Shown: one piece after another, positions 54,114 to 63,415 of the stretch
How the letters are laid out: the number at the start of each line of letters is the position of its first letter
Position numbering within the stretch: position 1 is the stretch's first letter
DNA from: Candidatus Scalindua sp.
GTDB lineage: Bacteria; Planctomycetota; Brocadiia; Brocadiales; Scalinduaceae
Assembly (NCBI GenBank): GCA_031316155.1
Contig: JALDRB010000013.1
Location: 62,001-126,000, forward strand
Reading direction: 5' to 3'
DNA: 64,000 bases
Made by a program: the position numbers and the translations under genes
Notes under the pieces: generated by a model
Seen by the model: the letters and a program-made list of their open reading frames with translations, nothing else
Databases searched by the model: none
Told to the model about the DNA's origin: nothing

Positions 54114-54886
54114 TCCAAAATTTTAAAACGGTTAACGAAATATTCAGCTTCGGGGTTATCAGGATTAATTTCAAGCAACTTTTTAAATGTTTTTACTGCC
54201 AATTCATCCTCACCATTTTCATAATAGAAAATACCCAGATTCAGGTATCCTTTTTCCAATTCGGGAAACTCTTTTATGATAGTATTAAGGATCTCAATTC
54301 CCTTTTCAGTATTCCCTCCGAGAAGCCTGGGTTTATTGATAAACATTCTTGCGTTCTCAATCTGAGCCATGATATTATTATTGTCAATCTGGAGTGCACT
54401 CGTTATTTCCTGCTCAGCCAGTTTCCCGTTTCTCATCCCTGAAACCATACCGGATATCTTGTTCGATAAGAGCGCTCCCTTTACCCGATGCGATTCAGAA
54501 AAATCCTTCTTCATTTCAATTGATCTGTCAGCGTAAGTTAACCCTTTCTCTGCCAGTTTTACCCTTTCTTCCTTTCTGGTTTTCATTGCCGCCTTGTTCA
54601 GGCTCTTTCTCATTTCAAAGTTTTTTACATCACAAAGAGCGAGATATGAGAGGGAAGCGTAATAGGCAGATACATAATCAGCAGAGTTCCTGTCTGATTG
54701 CTCAACGAAAATATCTTTTGCTTTTGTTATCTGCTTCGTATCATACGTCCGTATACCATCATGAAGAAATTGTTTTGCTGATTCAAAACTATCTGTCTCA
54801 GCTTTTACAATGTGAATGAAAAAAAATGTGTAGAGAAAAATAGGTAAGAATGAAAATACGGCTTTCCTGGAACTTAAATTCTGCAT
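54110..54886 (-). CDS. TPR-repeat secreted protein
   Basis: The start ATG 54886 is chosen because it begins directly with a signal sequence (AVFSFLPIFLYTFFFIHIVK); the frame extends to 54973 but would overlap the U32 gene. The mature protein is all-helical, with tetratricopeptide repeats clearest at the C-terminus (GYLNLGIFYYENGEDELAVK, then TFKKLLEINPDNPEAEYFV). Such proteins assemble or guide partners in the periplasm. The position between the U32 and aminotransferase genes, ahead of the cytochromes, suggests a role in assembly of the complex. Confidence 0.75.
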   Translation of the reverse strand: MQNLSSRKAVFSFLPIFLYTFFFIHIVKAETDSFESAKQFLHDGIRTYDTKQITKAKDIFVEQSDRNSADYVSAYYASLSYLALCDVKNFEMRKSLNKAAMKTRKEERVKLAEKGLTYADRSIEMKKDFSESHRVKGALLSNKISGMVSGMRNGKLAEQEITSALQIDNNNIMAQIENARMFINKPRLLGGNTEKGIEILNTIIKEFPELEKGYLNLGIFYYENGEDELAVKTFKKLLEINPDNPEAEYFVNRFKILE

Positions 54887-54906
54887 AATTTTATTCACTT
54901 TCCGGT

Positions 54907-56907
54907 TTATATTGATGTTTTCATGACTTCCAGGGTACTCCTGGACTTTGTGACATTCTGAGCATAAGCGCACAAGCTGAGACTCCTGGGACTCTTTTCA
55001 ACCAATTCCTCCCACTCTGACTCTGGTGCAGGATAAAAAACGTCCGGATTATCCTTAAACAAATCCAGACGGTTTCGGTAAAGCTTTACCACGTTCCCGA
55101 CAAAGGAGTCTTCATAATATTGAGCTTCAATACGAAATACTTCTACATCGGTTTTTATAAATGAATTCAGATACGGCAGCACACAGAGATCAGATGAAAA
55201 CATGATGTGATTTCTGCAATACTGGTCTACTTCTATCGGTCTGACCTCCCCTTTCTCATCCTTGAGTGCATAATCAATATATCTGCAGGGAAACCTGCAA
55301 ACGCCTTTCGCGTTAGATTTCGTAACCAGCATTGCTGGTAAGCAATGTTCCAGCAACATGCTTGGCAGCGAACCGTGCACAATACATTCTAAAGGAAGAG
55401 TAGAATCTCTTGCAAGTGAGAAAAGGTCATTGAATGATGATTCTATGGATGCGGTTACTCTCCTCACGCCTGATTGTTCGAGCAGTTTGACAGCACAGGT
55501 ATTTAAGATATTAAATGAGAAGTCGGTTATCATGTTGAGTCCGCAATTCCGGGCATGCGTCAAAGCTCCCATGTTTTGAACGAGAACTCCGTCAACACCA
55601 CATTTCGATGCCTTCTCGCAAAGCCATTCAACCTCTGACAATTCACGTGACATACAGATTCGTGGAGTACCCCATGCAATCCTTTTTCCCGCACCATGGA
55701 CTATCTTAGTGGCCTCCTCGAGAGTTTTGGTTGTCCATCTCTCCCCGCGCACAGGTGATACTTCACCACTTAAATAGACCCAATCTGCTCCTGCAAACAA
55801 CGAATTTTTTACCGCATCTAAAGTGGAAACCTTGACAGCGAGGAGTTTTTCTCCTTTCCGCTCTTCATGATACGTCTCAAACGGATTAAGGCGCAGGTCT
55901 TCGGTTGTCAGAATCTTTTCCACAGCTCCGCGGCTTAAAAAGAGAGGTTCTCTTTCACCTGAATAGTCAAATGAAGATGACGTTGTATGAGAAAAAGCCA
56001 TTGAGGTCGTAAATTCTCTGACCCTGTCGTTATATATGCTTTCAAACTCATCGACTTTAGTCGAGAAGGTAAAAGGGGAATCCAGATATTCATTAATGGC
56101 CTGTCGATAGAGCTTTACAATTGGAGCAAGAAAACTTTCATGCCGCATCCTTCCCTCTATTTTAAAAGAACATATCTTTGACTGGATGAGTTCGGGAACA
56201 GATTGAAACATGCATAAATCTTTTATGGCGAGGAGATACCCCCCCGGCAAATTCCCTATCGATTGCCCTGATTTTGTTTCGACAATATCGTATTTCCATC
56301 TGCAGGGTTTCATGCATTCGCCACGATTAGAACTCTTACCAAATATGATACCGCTGGAGTAACATTGGCCGCTCTGGGCAACGCACATATCACCATGGAC
56401 AAAATACTCCATTTCCAGGCCGCTCTTTTCACCTATCTCTTTTACTTGAGAAAGGGTAATATCACGTGACGTAATTATCCTGGAAATTCCATATCGTTTC
56501 AACTCAATTGCCATCTCTGCACTATGTACATTCATCATGGTACTTGCATGCATGGGTATATTCACTTTCAATTGATTCATAAGATAGAGAACTCCCAAAT
56601 CCTGGATTATTATCGCATCAACATTAATCTCCTGCAGGTAATTGAGGTATTGGCTGAGCCTTTTTGTTTCGCTATCACCAAGCAGATTATTTACGGTTAC
56701 GTAAATCTTTGTATTTCGCATGTGAGCATATTCCACCGCCAAAGCCAATTGCTGGTCTGAAAAATTGAAATCTGACCTGTGCATGCGCATATTGAATCGT
56801 TTACCTGCAAGGTAAACAGCGTTTGCACCGGCCTCGATTACCGCTTCCAGGACGCTCCATTTACCGGCAGGTGCAAGTAATTCAACTTTTGTTTCTGATA
56901 GTTTCAT
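54907..56907 (-). CDS. Double-domain peptidase U32 family protein (Fe-S hydroxylase-like)
   Basis: This 666-residue protein has two U32 units. Unit 1 (about 8-300): VELLAPAGKWSVLEAVIEAG, then HGDMCVAQSGQCYSSG and GECMKPCRWKY, giving the four-Cys iron-sulphur motif. Unit 2 (about 345-625): KLLAVKVSTLDAVKNSLFAG, CIVHGSLPSMLLEHCLPAM and GVCRFPCRYIDY. U32 proteins were once called peptidases. Their studied members, RlhA and UbiU/UbiV, add oxygen atoms without O2 using an iron-sulphur cluster. UbiU/UbiV work with an SCP2 protein (UbiT) on quinone precursors. An SCP2 gene lies in the same series (60646), which makes a lipid or quinone substrate plausible. Its 3' end is followed within 20 bp by the TPR gene. 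Confidence 0.82.
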   Translation of the reverse strand: MKLSETKVELLAPAGKWSVLEAVIEAGANAVYLAGKRFNMRMHRSDFNFSDQQLALAVEYAHMRNTKIYVTVNNLLGDSETKRLSQYLNYLQEINVDAIIIQDLGVLYLMNQLKVNIPMHASTMMNVHSAEMAIELKRYGISRIITSRDITLSQVKEIGEKSGLEMEYFVHGDMCVAQSGQCYSSGIIFGKSSNRGECMKPCRWKYDIVETKSGQSIGNLPGGYLLAIKDLCMFQSVPELIQSKICSFKIEGRMRHESFLAPIVKLYRQAINEYLDSPFTFSTKVDEFESIYNDRVREFTTSMAFSHTTSSSFDYSGEREPLFLSRGAVEKILTTEDLRLNPFETYHEERKGEKLLAVKVSTLDAVKNSLFAGADWVYLSGEVSPVRGERWTTKTLEEATKIVHGAGKRIAWGTPRICMSRELSEVEWLCEKASKCGVDGVLVQNMGALTHARNCGLNMITDFSFNILNTCAVKLLEQSGVRRVTASIESSFNDLFSLARDSTLPLECIVHGSLPSMLLEHCLPAMLVTKSNAKGVCRFPCRYIDYALKDEKGEVRPIEVDQYCRNHIMFSSDLCVLPYLNSFIKTDVEVFRIEAQYYEDSFVGNVVKLYRNRLDLFKDNPDVFYPAPESEWEELVEKSPRSLSLCAYAQNVTKSRSTLEVMKTSI

Positions 56908-57014
56908 TCATTTACCTTCCCAATCTGGCTCCGCCAGATTGTCAAATGAAAACCTATGGTTTTCAAACATTCCCTTAAAGTATAAAGTAAAAAAAATAGC
57001 TAAATTGTAATTCC

Positions 57015-58157
57015 TTAATACAATCCGGTTTTTACTACACTATCATTACTGTTCAGGAGTGAAGGGTTTTTTACTCCATCCTGCATAACTCCATATTCTC
57101 TAACTGTTGGAGTAGGAGCAATGCGAACAGCCTTGTCACGTTCAAACATGTTTGGTATAAAAAAAGATTCATCAAACCGGTGAAAAACCACTTGTCCAAC
57201 TTCACCATAATCAACTATTTTTGCAAGTCGTGTATAACTTGGGACGGTTCCTCCTTCTGTTGAAACTACCTGAACAACCATCCTTGCCCCGGGTGGGTAG
57301 TACTCCAGGTCATAGGTTGCTGACTCTTCTATTTCAAGACAGAGACCAAAGAGAGTATTGCCGTAACCGGATATATGAACCGAATTGGGAAAATACTCCT
57401 CCTTGAATTTTCTAAAGATATCTTTTTCTATTGATACTCCACCGTAATGTACACCCTTAATAGACCGTCTCTGTTCCTCTTTCATTCTTACAGACAAAGC
57501 CTTCAGAACAACAGGGGTAGTGTACAATACATCAACTTTCTGGGTTTCTATAATATCCAGGGACTGTTCAAGTATATGTTCCAGATAACGTGTACTGCCA
57601 ATGGTCCCGGGCATCAATTTTTTTGCCCAGCGTGGATCAAAGTCTATGGAAAAGGGATCCATACTTCCCATTCTCTGAGCTACCGGCCTTACGGCCTTTC
57701 CTATGATGTGCGGGCCACTCGGCCCTATCCACAACCAGTTACCTCCGGTTGGAAAACCTCGCCTTTGAGCAATATAACCAAACCAGTCAACAAACGTTGT
57801 GAAAAAATCATCCTCCCGGTATGCGGTCACCTTCGGTCTGCCGGTTGTACCGGCAGTCTCTCCGAGAATAAAGTCCCTCTTCTGGTGTAAGAATGCCTTC
57901 GGGATGAAATGTTCAATCGGGTATTTTCTCAAATCATCTTCACACATTGGACCGAGCACATGTAAATCATCCAGAGTCCTTATCTCATCAAGTGCCTTAA
58001 TCCTTAACTCTTTTTCCTTATCAAGCCAGTATCGGGAACCATGATCAGGATCAAAGTGTATAGCGATAATTTCAGGCAACCATTCATCAGGTGTTAAGCC
58101 AAACCACTTCGATTCCTGAAAAGACGGAAATACTGTTCGTTCTGACAAAGGTATCAT
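57015..58157 (-). CDS. AMP-forming acyl-activating enzyme, phenylacetate-CoA-ligase/LuxE-like
   Basis: This 380-residue protein has the adenylate P-loop-like motif GETAGTTGRPK (about 98-108), then a middle with GVHYGGVSIEKDIFRKFKEE and SGYGNTLFGLCLEIEES. It resembles PaaK and LuxE-type synthetases but is short; the usual C-terminal lid is reduced. LuxE passes activated acyl groups to a reductase, and a reductase gene (61164) lies in this series, so fatty-acyl activation is a plausible role. It begins directly after the RND gene stop (58158). A promoter-free gap of about 100 bp separates it from the U32 gene. Confidence 0.75.
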   Translation of the reverse strand: MIPLSERTVFPSFQESKWFGLTPDEWLPEIIAIHFDPDHGSRYWLDKEKELRIKALDEIRTLDDLHVLGPMCEDDLRKYPIEHFIPKAFLHQKRDFILGETAGTTGRPKVTAYREDDFFTTFVDWFGYIAQRRGFPTGGNWLWIGPSGPHIIGKAVRPVAQRMGSMDPFSIDFDPRWAKKLMPGTIGSTRYLEHILEQSLDIIETQKVDVLYTTPVVLKALSVRMKEEQRRSIKGVHYGGVSIEKDIFRKFKEEYFPNSVHISGYGNTLFGLCLEIEESATYDLEYYPPGARMVVQVVSTEGGTVPSYTRLAKIVDYGEVGQVVFHRFDESFFIPNMFERDKAVRIAPTPTVREYGVMQDGVKNPSLLNSNDSVVKTGLY

Positions 58158-60668
58158 TTATAAAAATTTTGGTTTAAAAAGTAATATACAGGAAGGCAAG
58201 ATAAAAAGATCAGAAATTAATGCACTTACCATGGTGATGCCTGTAAGTAATCCAAAATGCTGGATGGGCTTAAAGCTCGACAAGCAAAAGATCAGAAACC
58301 CAGATGTTGCAATAATTGTGGTAAAGAGTATTGCCTTGCCTACGCCAGTTAGCGTACGCTGTATTGCTTCATAGTAATTTTTGTCTTTTTGAAACTCCCT
58401 TCTGAAGCGATACAAAAAATGGATGGTATCATCCACCGAAATGCCTATTGCCACACTTGCAATCATGATAGTTGCAACATCTAGAGAGATATTGAGAAAT
58501 CCCATAACACCCAATGTAATAACAATGGGCACAAGGTTTGGAATCATGCTGATCAAACCGAAACGTACAGATTTCAGCAACAGCGTAATAGAAATGAAAA
58601 TAAAAATGAATGCGAGCAGAAATGTTTTTATCTGACTCATGGCGAGATACCCCTGCATATCCATAAGGAGGGGAACGATGCCCGTAATAGTGCAACCAAT
58701 GGTCACAGGGAAATTTGTGTTGATATGCTTTTTAATGTTTTTGATTATCTCCTGATACCGGGAAGAGCTGACATTTCTCATCCTTACGGAAATCCGCCCC
58801 TGTTCGTAATCTTTAGAATAAAGTGTCTTTACAATTGCATCTCCGCGAAGAGACGCAAACTTTGCATAATTTCGTGCCTTCTCTTCAGATACCTCAACAT
58901 CCTTTGACGTATCATTGTTCAGTGTCACCGTATGAAGCCTGTTAACATAATCGGCTACAGAAATGCAGGAGGTTACTTCCGGAATCGTATGTAAGTAATT
59001 CTGCATAGCCCCCATTTCACGCAACACTTCCGGCTTAAAAATTCCCGCTGTTCCAGGAGACTCTATAACAAATTCTACGGGAAGAAGGCCCATCAGATTT
59101 CTTTCAATAAACGAACTGGACCGTGAGATTTCACTATCCTCAGGAAAAGATTCAAAAATGTTTGATTCCACTTTAATTCTTGTTCCTCCATATACGGCCA
59201 GACAAACGGATATCAGGCTAACGATAATGATTGGTATGGTGTGTTTATGAACAAATGCGCCCATATGCCCAAACAAACCACGAAATGTTGCATCCTTCGT
59301 ATTCGCATTCTTCAAGCGATGTTGAGAAATATCTTTGCGCTTTCCTGGAATGAAGGAAAAGAGAATGGGAAGTAAGAGTATGCAAACAAAGAAAGAGATC
59401 ATGACACCTGCTGCCGTAAATATACCCATAGTCTTAACCGGTTTCACATCACTCACCACAAAAGAGAGAAAACCAATAGAAGTTGTTGCCGATGTCAAAA
59501 AACAGGGGACGGAAATCTCTTTTATTGAATGAATAATGTTTTTCTGTCTATCTGTCGAGTGTTCTGACTCAAGATAAAACCTGTTGAGAATGTGAATTGT
59601 TGTTGCGAGAGAAATAATAAAGATGAGAGGTGTTAACATTCCCGAGATCATATTCATTTTATTATGAAAAAGAGTAAATAAACCGACAACACACACACTA
59701 TTTATACTAATCGTTACTATTGGAATTAAAACACCAGAGAAATTTCTAAACAGGAGTATGAGTACAATTACGGCTATGGCAAACATGACGGGCATAAAAA
59801 TCTTTATATCTCTCTGTGACATCCGATCAAGTTCTGCATTAACAATAGTTGGACCTGCTAAATAAATGTTGCTCGGGAGAGGTTCTCGCTCAACGAAATT
59901 TAAGTTCTGTACGAAATTATTGGAAACCTGTGTGCAGTAAGTAACAGACCTGGATAAGGGTGACTGCTCCTCCTCCCGGTTTTCACTGGTATCCGGCGTA
60001 TTCATCATAACCAGTCCATTATCAGGTTTCAAATCTATACCTTGCCCATTGTCTGACACATCCGTTCTGGCGGCGCTTTCTTGGTAAAATATTTCTCTTA
60101 TTATGTTTCTTGTCTCTCTTACCAGTTTCATTCGCAATTCCGGCGATCCCTTAGCAACGGTAGCGATCACTGCTGTTATTTTTCCATCAACCGATATGAT
60201 ATTGTTAACATACATTTCGTCAGCCAGGATTTCTTCTTTAAAAACTTCAATTGTCGTTTTCTTATCTCTTTCTTTTAAAATATTTTTGAAGTGAGGGGAT
60301 GATAATTTGTCTTTGAGGACTGTTGCTAAAGAAATTACCTCTTTAATGCCATCGAGTTTCTCAAGCTTTTTTGCTATCCTGTCAATCTGTTTTATTCCTC
60401 TGCTGCTAAAGTGTTCTTCATTTTCAATGACAACAAGAAGAAATTCTTCATCCCCAAATGTATCGATAAAATGATTATAATAATCAAAGTTTTCTTTCTC
60501 TTTACTCAACCATACTTCAATGGAATTGTCAGTAGTTGAGTGCCGTGCGAAGTACCCAAAAAATCCCGTTACGAGAACTATCAAAATCAAAAATAGTATT
60601 CGATATCTTAACAGTAATCGGATAATCCATTCCATACCTGTACCGTTATAAATAATTAACGAGAACAT
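58158..60668 (-). CDS. RND-family transporter (MMPL/HpnN type)
   Basis: This 836-residue membrane protein has two related halves. Each has one N-terminal helix, a large periplasmic loop, and a block of five helices (first block VILILLFRNFSGVLIPIVTI onward; second block FGLISMIPNLVPIVITLGVM onward with SVAIGISVDDTIHFLYRF). The GISVDDTIHFLYRF motif carries the proton-relay acidic pair of RND proteins. Size and layout fit MMPL/HpnN proteins that move hopanoids or other lipids to the outer membrane. ATG 60635 (MEWIIRLLLRYRIL) is an alternative start. The 5' end overlaps the SCP2 gene by 23 bases, so the two are coupled. Confidence 0.85.
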   Translation of the reverse strand: MFSLIIYNGTGMEWIIRLLLRYRILFLILIVLVTGFFGYFARHSTTDNSIEVWLSKEKENFDYYNHFIDTFGDEEFLLVVIENEEHFSSRGIKQIDRIAKKLEKLDGIKEVISLATVLKDKLSSPHFKNILKERDKKTTIEVFKEEILADEMYVNNIISVDGKITAVIATVAKGSPELRMKLVRETRNIIREIFYQESAARTDVSDNGQGIDLKPDNGLVMMNTPDTSENREEEQSPLSRSVTYCTQVSNNFVQNLNFVEREPLPSNIYLAGPTIVNAELDRMSQRDIKIFMPVMFAIAVIVLILLFRNFSGVLIPIVTISINSVCVVGLFTLFHNKMNMISGMLTPLIFIISLATTIHILNRFYLESEHSTDRQKNIIHSIKEISVPCFLTSATTSIGFLSFVVSDVKPVKTMGIFTAAGVMISFFVCILLLPILFSFIPGKRKDISQHRLKNANTKDATFRGLFGHMGAFVHKHTIPIIIVSLISVCLAVYGGTRIKVESNIFESFPEDSEISRSSSFIERNLMGLLPVEFVIESPGTAGIFKPEVLREMGAMQNYLHTIPEVTSCISVADYVNRLHTVTLNNDTSKDVEVSEEKARNYAKFASLRGDAIVKTLYSKDYEQGRISVRMRNVSSSRYQEIIKNIKKHINTNFPVTIGCTITGIVPLLMDMQGYLAMSQIKTFLLAFIFIFISITLLLKSVRFGLISMIPNLVPIVITLGVMGFLNISLDVATIMIASVAIGISVDDTIHFLYRFRREFQKDKNYYEAIQRTLTGVGKAILFTTIIATSGFLIFCLSSFKPIQHFGLLTGITMVSALISDLFILPSCILLFKPKFL

Positions 60669-61140
60669 TCATCTTAAGGGCAAGCAACATATCACCACTT
60701 ATCCGCACCTTCCTCTGAAATAAGGCCTGTTGCGGTGTAATCTCACGTCGAATAACAGACATGAATGTCTTACCCTCCAATTCAAATGTGCAGGTAGACT
60801 TTCGTCCCGTAACTTCTGACGCTGTTTCAGGAAGAGTATTATGGTAACATTTCTCACGAACTATGGTTTCCTCAATCAAACCTTTTACCAGTTGTTCTCT
60901 CACTATCCGCTTCAATATCCCCTTTTCAATAAAAATTGTCCAGATCCCAGGATTGTTACCAACTATCTCAAACCGAATTACGGCATTGAGGTTCCTGATC
61001 TTTGGTATCGGACACAGATTTACACGGTTATACATCATTTCTTCGAAATACTCCGTATGTGTTGTATGAATGGTAATTTCCGGTCGTTTATCCGTAAGTA
61101 TTGGTACAATTTCCTGACGTTGGCAAGCCCTGTTCTGCAT
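60646..61140 (-). CDS. SCP2-type lipid-binding protein
   Basis: Residues 45-160 have the SCP2 fold signs: IRFEIVGNNPGIWTIFIEKG, TFELEGKTFMSVIRREITPQ and QRKVRISGDMLLALKMNVLV. SCP2 domains bind lipids in a hydrophobic tunnel. In the O2-independent ubiquinone route the SCP2 protein UbiT delivers the quinone precursor to U32 enzymes. In this series a U32 protein is encoded 4 kb downstream. The first 30 residues are basic and variable, and a later start is possible. It is coupled to the RND gene. Confidence 0.75.
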   Translation of the reverse strand: MQNRACQRQEIVPILTDKRPEITIHTTHTEYFEEMMYNRVNLCPIPKIRNLNAVIRFEIVGNNPGIWTIFIEKGILKRIVREQLVKGLIEETIVREKCYHNTLPETASEVTGRKSTCTFELEGKTFMSVIRREITPQQALFQRKVRISGDMLLALKMNVLVNYL

Positions 61141-61163
61141 TTGAAAACCTTAATTTTTCATTC

Positions 61164-62393
61164 TCACAATACCTTTTCATAAGGTACTGATTTCTTAACA
61201 AAAACTGTATTGCTTTCTCCCCAATTATGAGAAATAGCATAGTTCAGTAATATTTTTAATAATTTATAGTTAATAGCAGGGCAATGAATATCTGTATCCC
61301 GCAATGCAGCTGTTGTGTTATTTGAATCAAAACGTAACTTGCTGAATAAATAGGAATAATACGTTCTTGTTCGGCGAAGGTATAATCTCTCTGCTGTTCT
61401 CAAAAGTTTTCCATCCATTTCCCCATCAATAGTTAAATCTATGTTCTTTATTTTCATAATAGATATGAGCAAATCTCTCAGTTTTTCTACTGTTGGAGGA
61501 TTAGGATTTACAATATGAAAGATCTTGCCAACCGTCTCACGTTTTCTCAGGAGCTCAGTAATAGCGTCTGCAACATAATCTAGAGGAACAAGATTAACAA
61601 AGGCGTTCGGGTCACCCGGTACTCTGATGGCAACAGGAACCCCCTGATCGTTAACGGTCATCCTTTTATGGAATTTATTCATACTTCCTCTTTGATTACG
61701 AACACAGCCATTCTCAATGTTTGAGAGTACCTTTGCAAAGATGTATAAATTGTCATATCTGCACGTGACACCCGTTTTTGAGTCTCCTACAATAATACTT
61801 GGACGATAAATCGTATAGGGGATTCCAGCACTCTTTGCATATTCAACCACCATCTTTTCTGCAAGAAATTTGGTCCTCTCATATTCATTGTTGAATTGCG
61901 GTTCATTGACCAATTTATCTTCAAAAACAACGCTGTTTTGTCTTCCTGCGACATACGCAGTACTTACGTAGTGAAATCTCTTTAGCTTGCCGGAACGAGC
62001 AAACCGTAACATATTTTCCGTTCCATGTACATTTATGTCCATAAGCTCAACAGCTCTCTGGCTTTCAAAGTTGGTTGCCGCCGCACAATGGAAAACCTCA
62101 TCTACTTCATACGTCAATCTCTTGTAAACACCTTCATCGAACCCTAAAAATGGAACGGTAATGTCTCCCTCAAATATTTCCAGATTTTGTGAAATTGATT
62201 TATAGAGCGCTGTATCTTCAAGATTTCCCATGAGATAGCCATCGATATCTCTTATTCCTCCATGTGGTCTTATTAAGAGCCGAAGTTCATACCCCAAAAC
62301 CAGGAGCCTCTTCATAATTGCGCTCCCGAGAAAACCTCGAGCACCTGTAATCAAAATTCTTTTATTCAGCCTCTTTGTCATATTTAATTTCAA
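61164..62393 (-). CDS. NAD(P)-dependent SDR/thioester-reductase-like protein
   Basis: This 409-residue protein has an extended SDR fold: RILITGARGFLGSAIMKRLL (nucleotide-binding TGxxGxxG), FHCAAATNFESQRA, NVHGTENMLRFA, HYVSTAYVAGRQ and the catalytic YERTKFLAEK (Tyr-x3-Lys). This layout is that of NAD_binding_4/thioester reductases, which reduce acyl thioesters to aldehydes or alcohols; related enzymes modify sterols. With the acyl-activating gene (57015) it could make fatty aldehydes or alcohols, but that is inference. The start is either TTG 62393 or ATG 62381. The gene follows the receiver gene by 84 bp and is in the sigma-54 series. Confidence 0.8.
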   Translation of the reverse strand: MKLNMTKRLNKRILITGARGFLGSAIMKRLLVLGYELRLLIRPHGGIRDIDGYLMGNLEDTALYKSISQNLEIFEGDITVPFLGFDEGVYKRLTYEVDEVFHCAAATNFESQRAVELMDINVHGTENMLRFARSGKLKRFHYVSTAYVAGRQNSVVFEDKLVNEPQFNNEYERTKFLAEKMVVEYAKSAGIPYTIYRPSIIVGDSKTGVTCRYDNLYIFAKVLSNIENGCVRNQRGSMNKFHKRMTVNDQGVPVAIRVPGDPNAFVNLVPLDYVADAITELLRKRETVGKIFHIVNPNPPTVEKLRDLLISIMKIKNIDLTIDGEMDGKLLRTAERLYLRRTRTYYSYLFSKLRFDSNNTTAALRDTDIHCPAINYKLLKILLNYAISHNWGESNTVFVKKSVPYEKVL

Positions 62394-62477
62394 AGGATTA
62401 CTTTACCTTTTTAACCTTTTCTTTGTTAATGATAGTTCTTTTTTAGAGATAATTAAATAGATATTTTTTATTTCGGC

Positions 62478-62837
62478 TTATAGACTCATAGCATCATAAA
62501 CGGAAACCTTAATTTCTTCAAAAACGACTGGTTTCATAAAAAATCTGAAAGCATGATTTATAACGAAAGATAATGATGACGATGATTCACTCCTTTCAGC
62601 AATGATAATGACCGGCAGATCTTTGTCTATCATCTTTATCGCATGAAATGTCTGTATGTTATCCATGTTATTTGCATCAAAGTTCATAACAATTACGTGA
62701 AACTTATCATTGAGCACATGCTTTATTACTTCAGCTAATCTGGAAGTATAGTAAACTGAGAAACCTTGTCTCTCAAAAGTCTTTTTTAATGAATTATTGA
62801 ATAATTGCTCATGATCACAGATTAGAATCTTTTTCAC
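62478..62837 (-). CDS. Receiver-like domain lacking the phospho-acceptor Asp
   Basis: This 119-residue protein has a receiver fold: ILICDHEQLFNNSLKK, VIVMNFDANNMDNIQTF, DLPVIIIAERSESSSS and FFMKPVVFEEIKV. At the phosphorylation site the usual Asp is N52 (VIVMNFD), while the conserved Lys is present (FMKP) and the acidic pocket is reduced to CDHE. It is therefore probably a pseudo-receiver controlled by binding rather than phosphate. It overlaps the secreted-protein gene by four bases (62834-62837) and lies right after the sigma-54 promoter, so it could give feedback on its own series. Confidence 0.75.
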   Translation of the reverse strand: MKKILICDHEQLFNNSLKKTFERQGFSVYYTSRLAEVIKHVLNDKFHVIVMNFDANNMDNIQTFHAIKMIDKDLPVIIIAERSESSSSLSFVINHAFRFFMKPVVFEEIKVSVYDAMSL

Positions 62838-63202
62838 CTGTTCCTCTTAAAGAACAACTCAAGCTCCTCTTTTCCGGTAAGTATATCTTCTGTTATAAGA
62901 TAGGTACCCCCCATTGATACAGACCAGATCTTTTTTGAAACATCGGCATTAAAACCACTTAATGGATACGCCAATCCACCTGCTATTCCTCCCAGGAGTG
63001 ATACATTCACCTTGAGAGGAGAATACAACAAACTCAGAAAACAACTATTCATTCCATTTTTAAAATGACGAATAGTACTTTCATCGCTAAGGTTCTGTTG
63101 CTCGACACCTGCTGCCTCTTCACAGACAACGTCACTATTTTTAGCAAGAACTGGACACGTAAACAGCAATATAACGGTAAGACATATTAATACTATTTTC
63201 AT
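62834..63202 (-). CDS. Secreted hypothetical protein, 122 aa
   Basis: Not recognised. A signal peptide (MKIVLICLTVILLFTCPVLA, cleaved after Ala) is followed by a polar stretch and then a Gly-rich region with two weakly hydrophobic parts (VNVSLLGGIAGGLAYPLSGF, VSMGGTYLITEDILTGKEEL). It may associate with the membrane. It is the first gene after the sigma-54 promoter (start about 75 bases downstream of the predicted transcription start), and it is coupled to the pseudo-receiver by an ATGA overlap. Confidence 0.65.
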   Translation of the reverse strand: MKIVLICLTVILLFTCPVLAKNSDVVCEEAAGVEQQNLSDESTIRHFKNGMNSCFLSLLYSPLKVNVSLLGGIAGGLAYPLSGFNADVSKKIWSVSMGGTYLITEDILTGKEELELFFKRNR

Positions 63203-63286
63203 AGCTACTCCCTTCTATAATTGTGTTATCAAAAGCAAAGATCCACACGGGCAATCATTTTCTATAATTACCGAGGTAATCCAAAA

Positions 63287-63302
63287 CGCAATTGGGGTGC
63301 CT
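63287..63302 (-). promoter_or_regulatory. Sigma-54 promoter (-24/-12) of the minus-strand series
   Basis: Minus-strand AGGCACCCCAATTGCG matches the sigma-54 consensus (GGCAC at -24, TTGC at -12) with GG and GC exactly 12 bp apart. The predicted transcription start is near 63276, about 74 bp before the first gene (63202). Two dyads lie 130-165 bp upstream, at normal enhancer distance, and the adjacent gene encodes a sigma-54 activator. Confidence 0.72.
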
Positions 63303-63415
63303 TTATGAAGAAACTTGAACTAAATTAAAAAAGGTGAGTTGTAATGTTCAGTTAATCAAACACTTACAGAAAATTTGCGTGTAAATCAGAATCAGCGATG
63401 ATTGTGATTATACAT

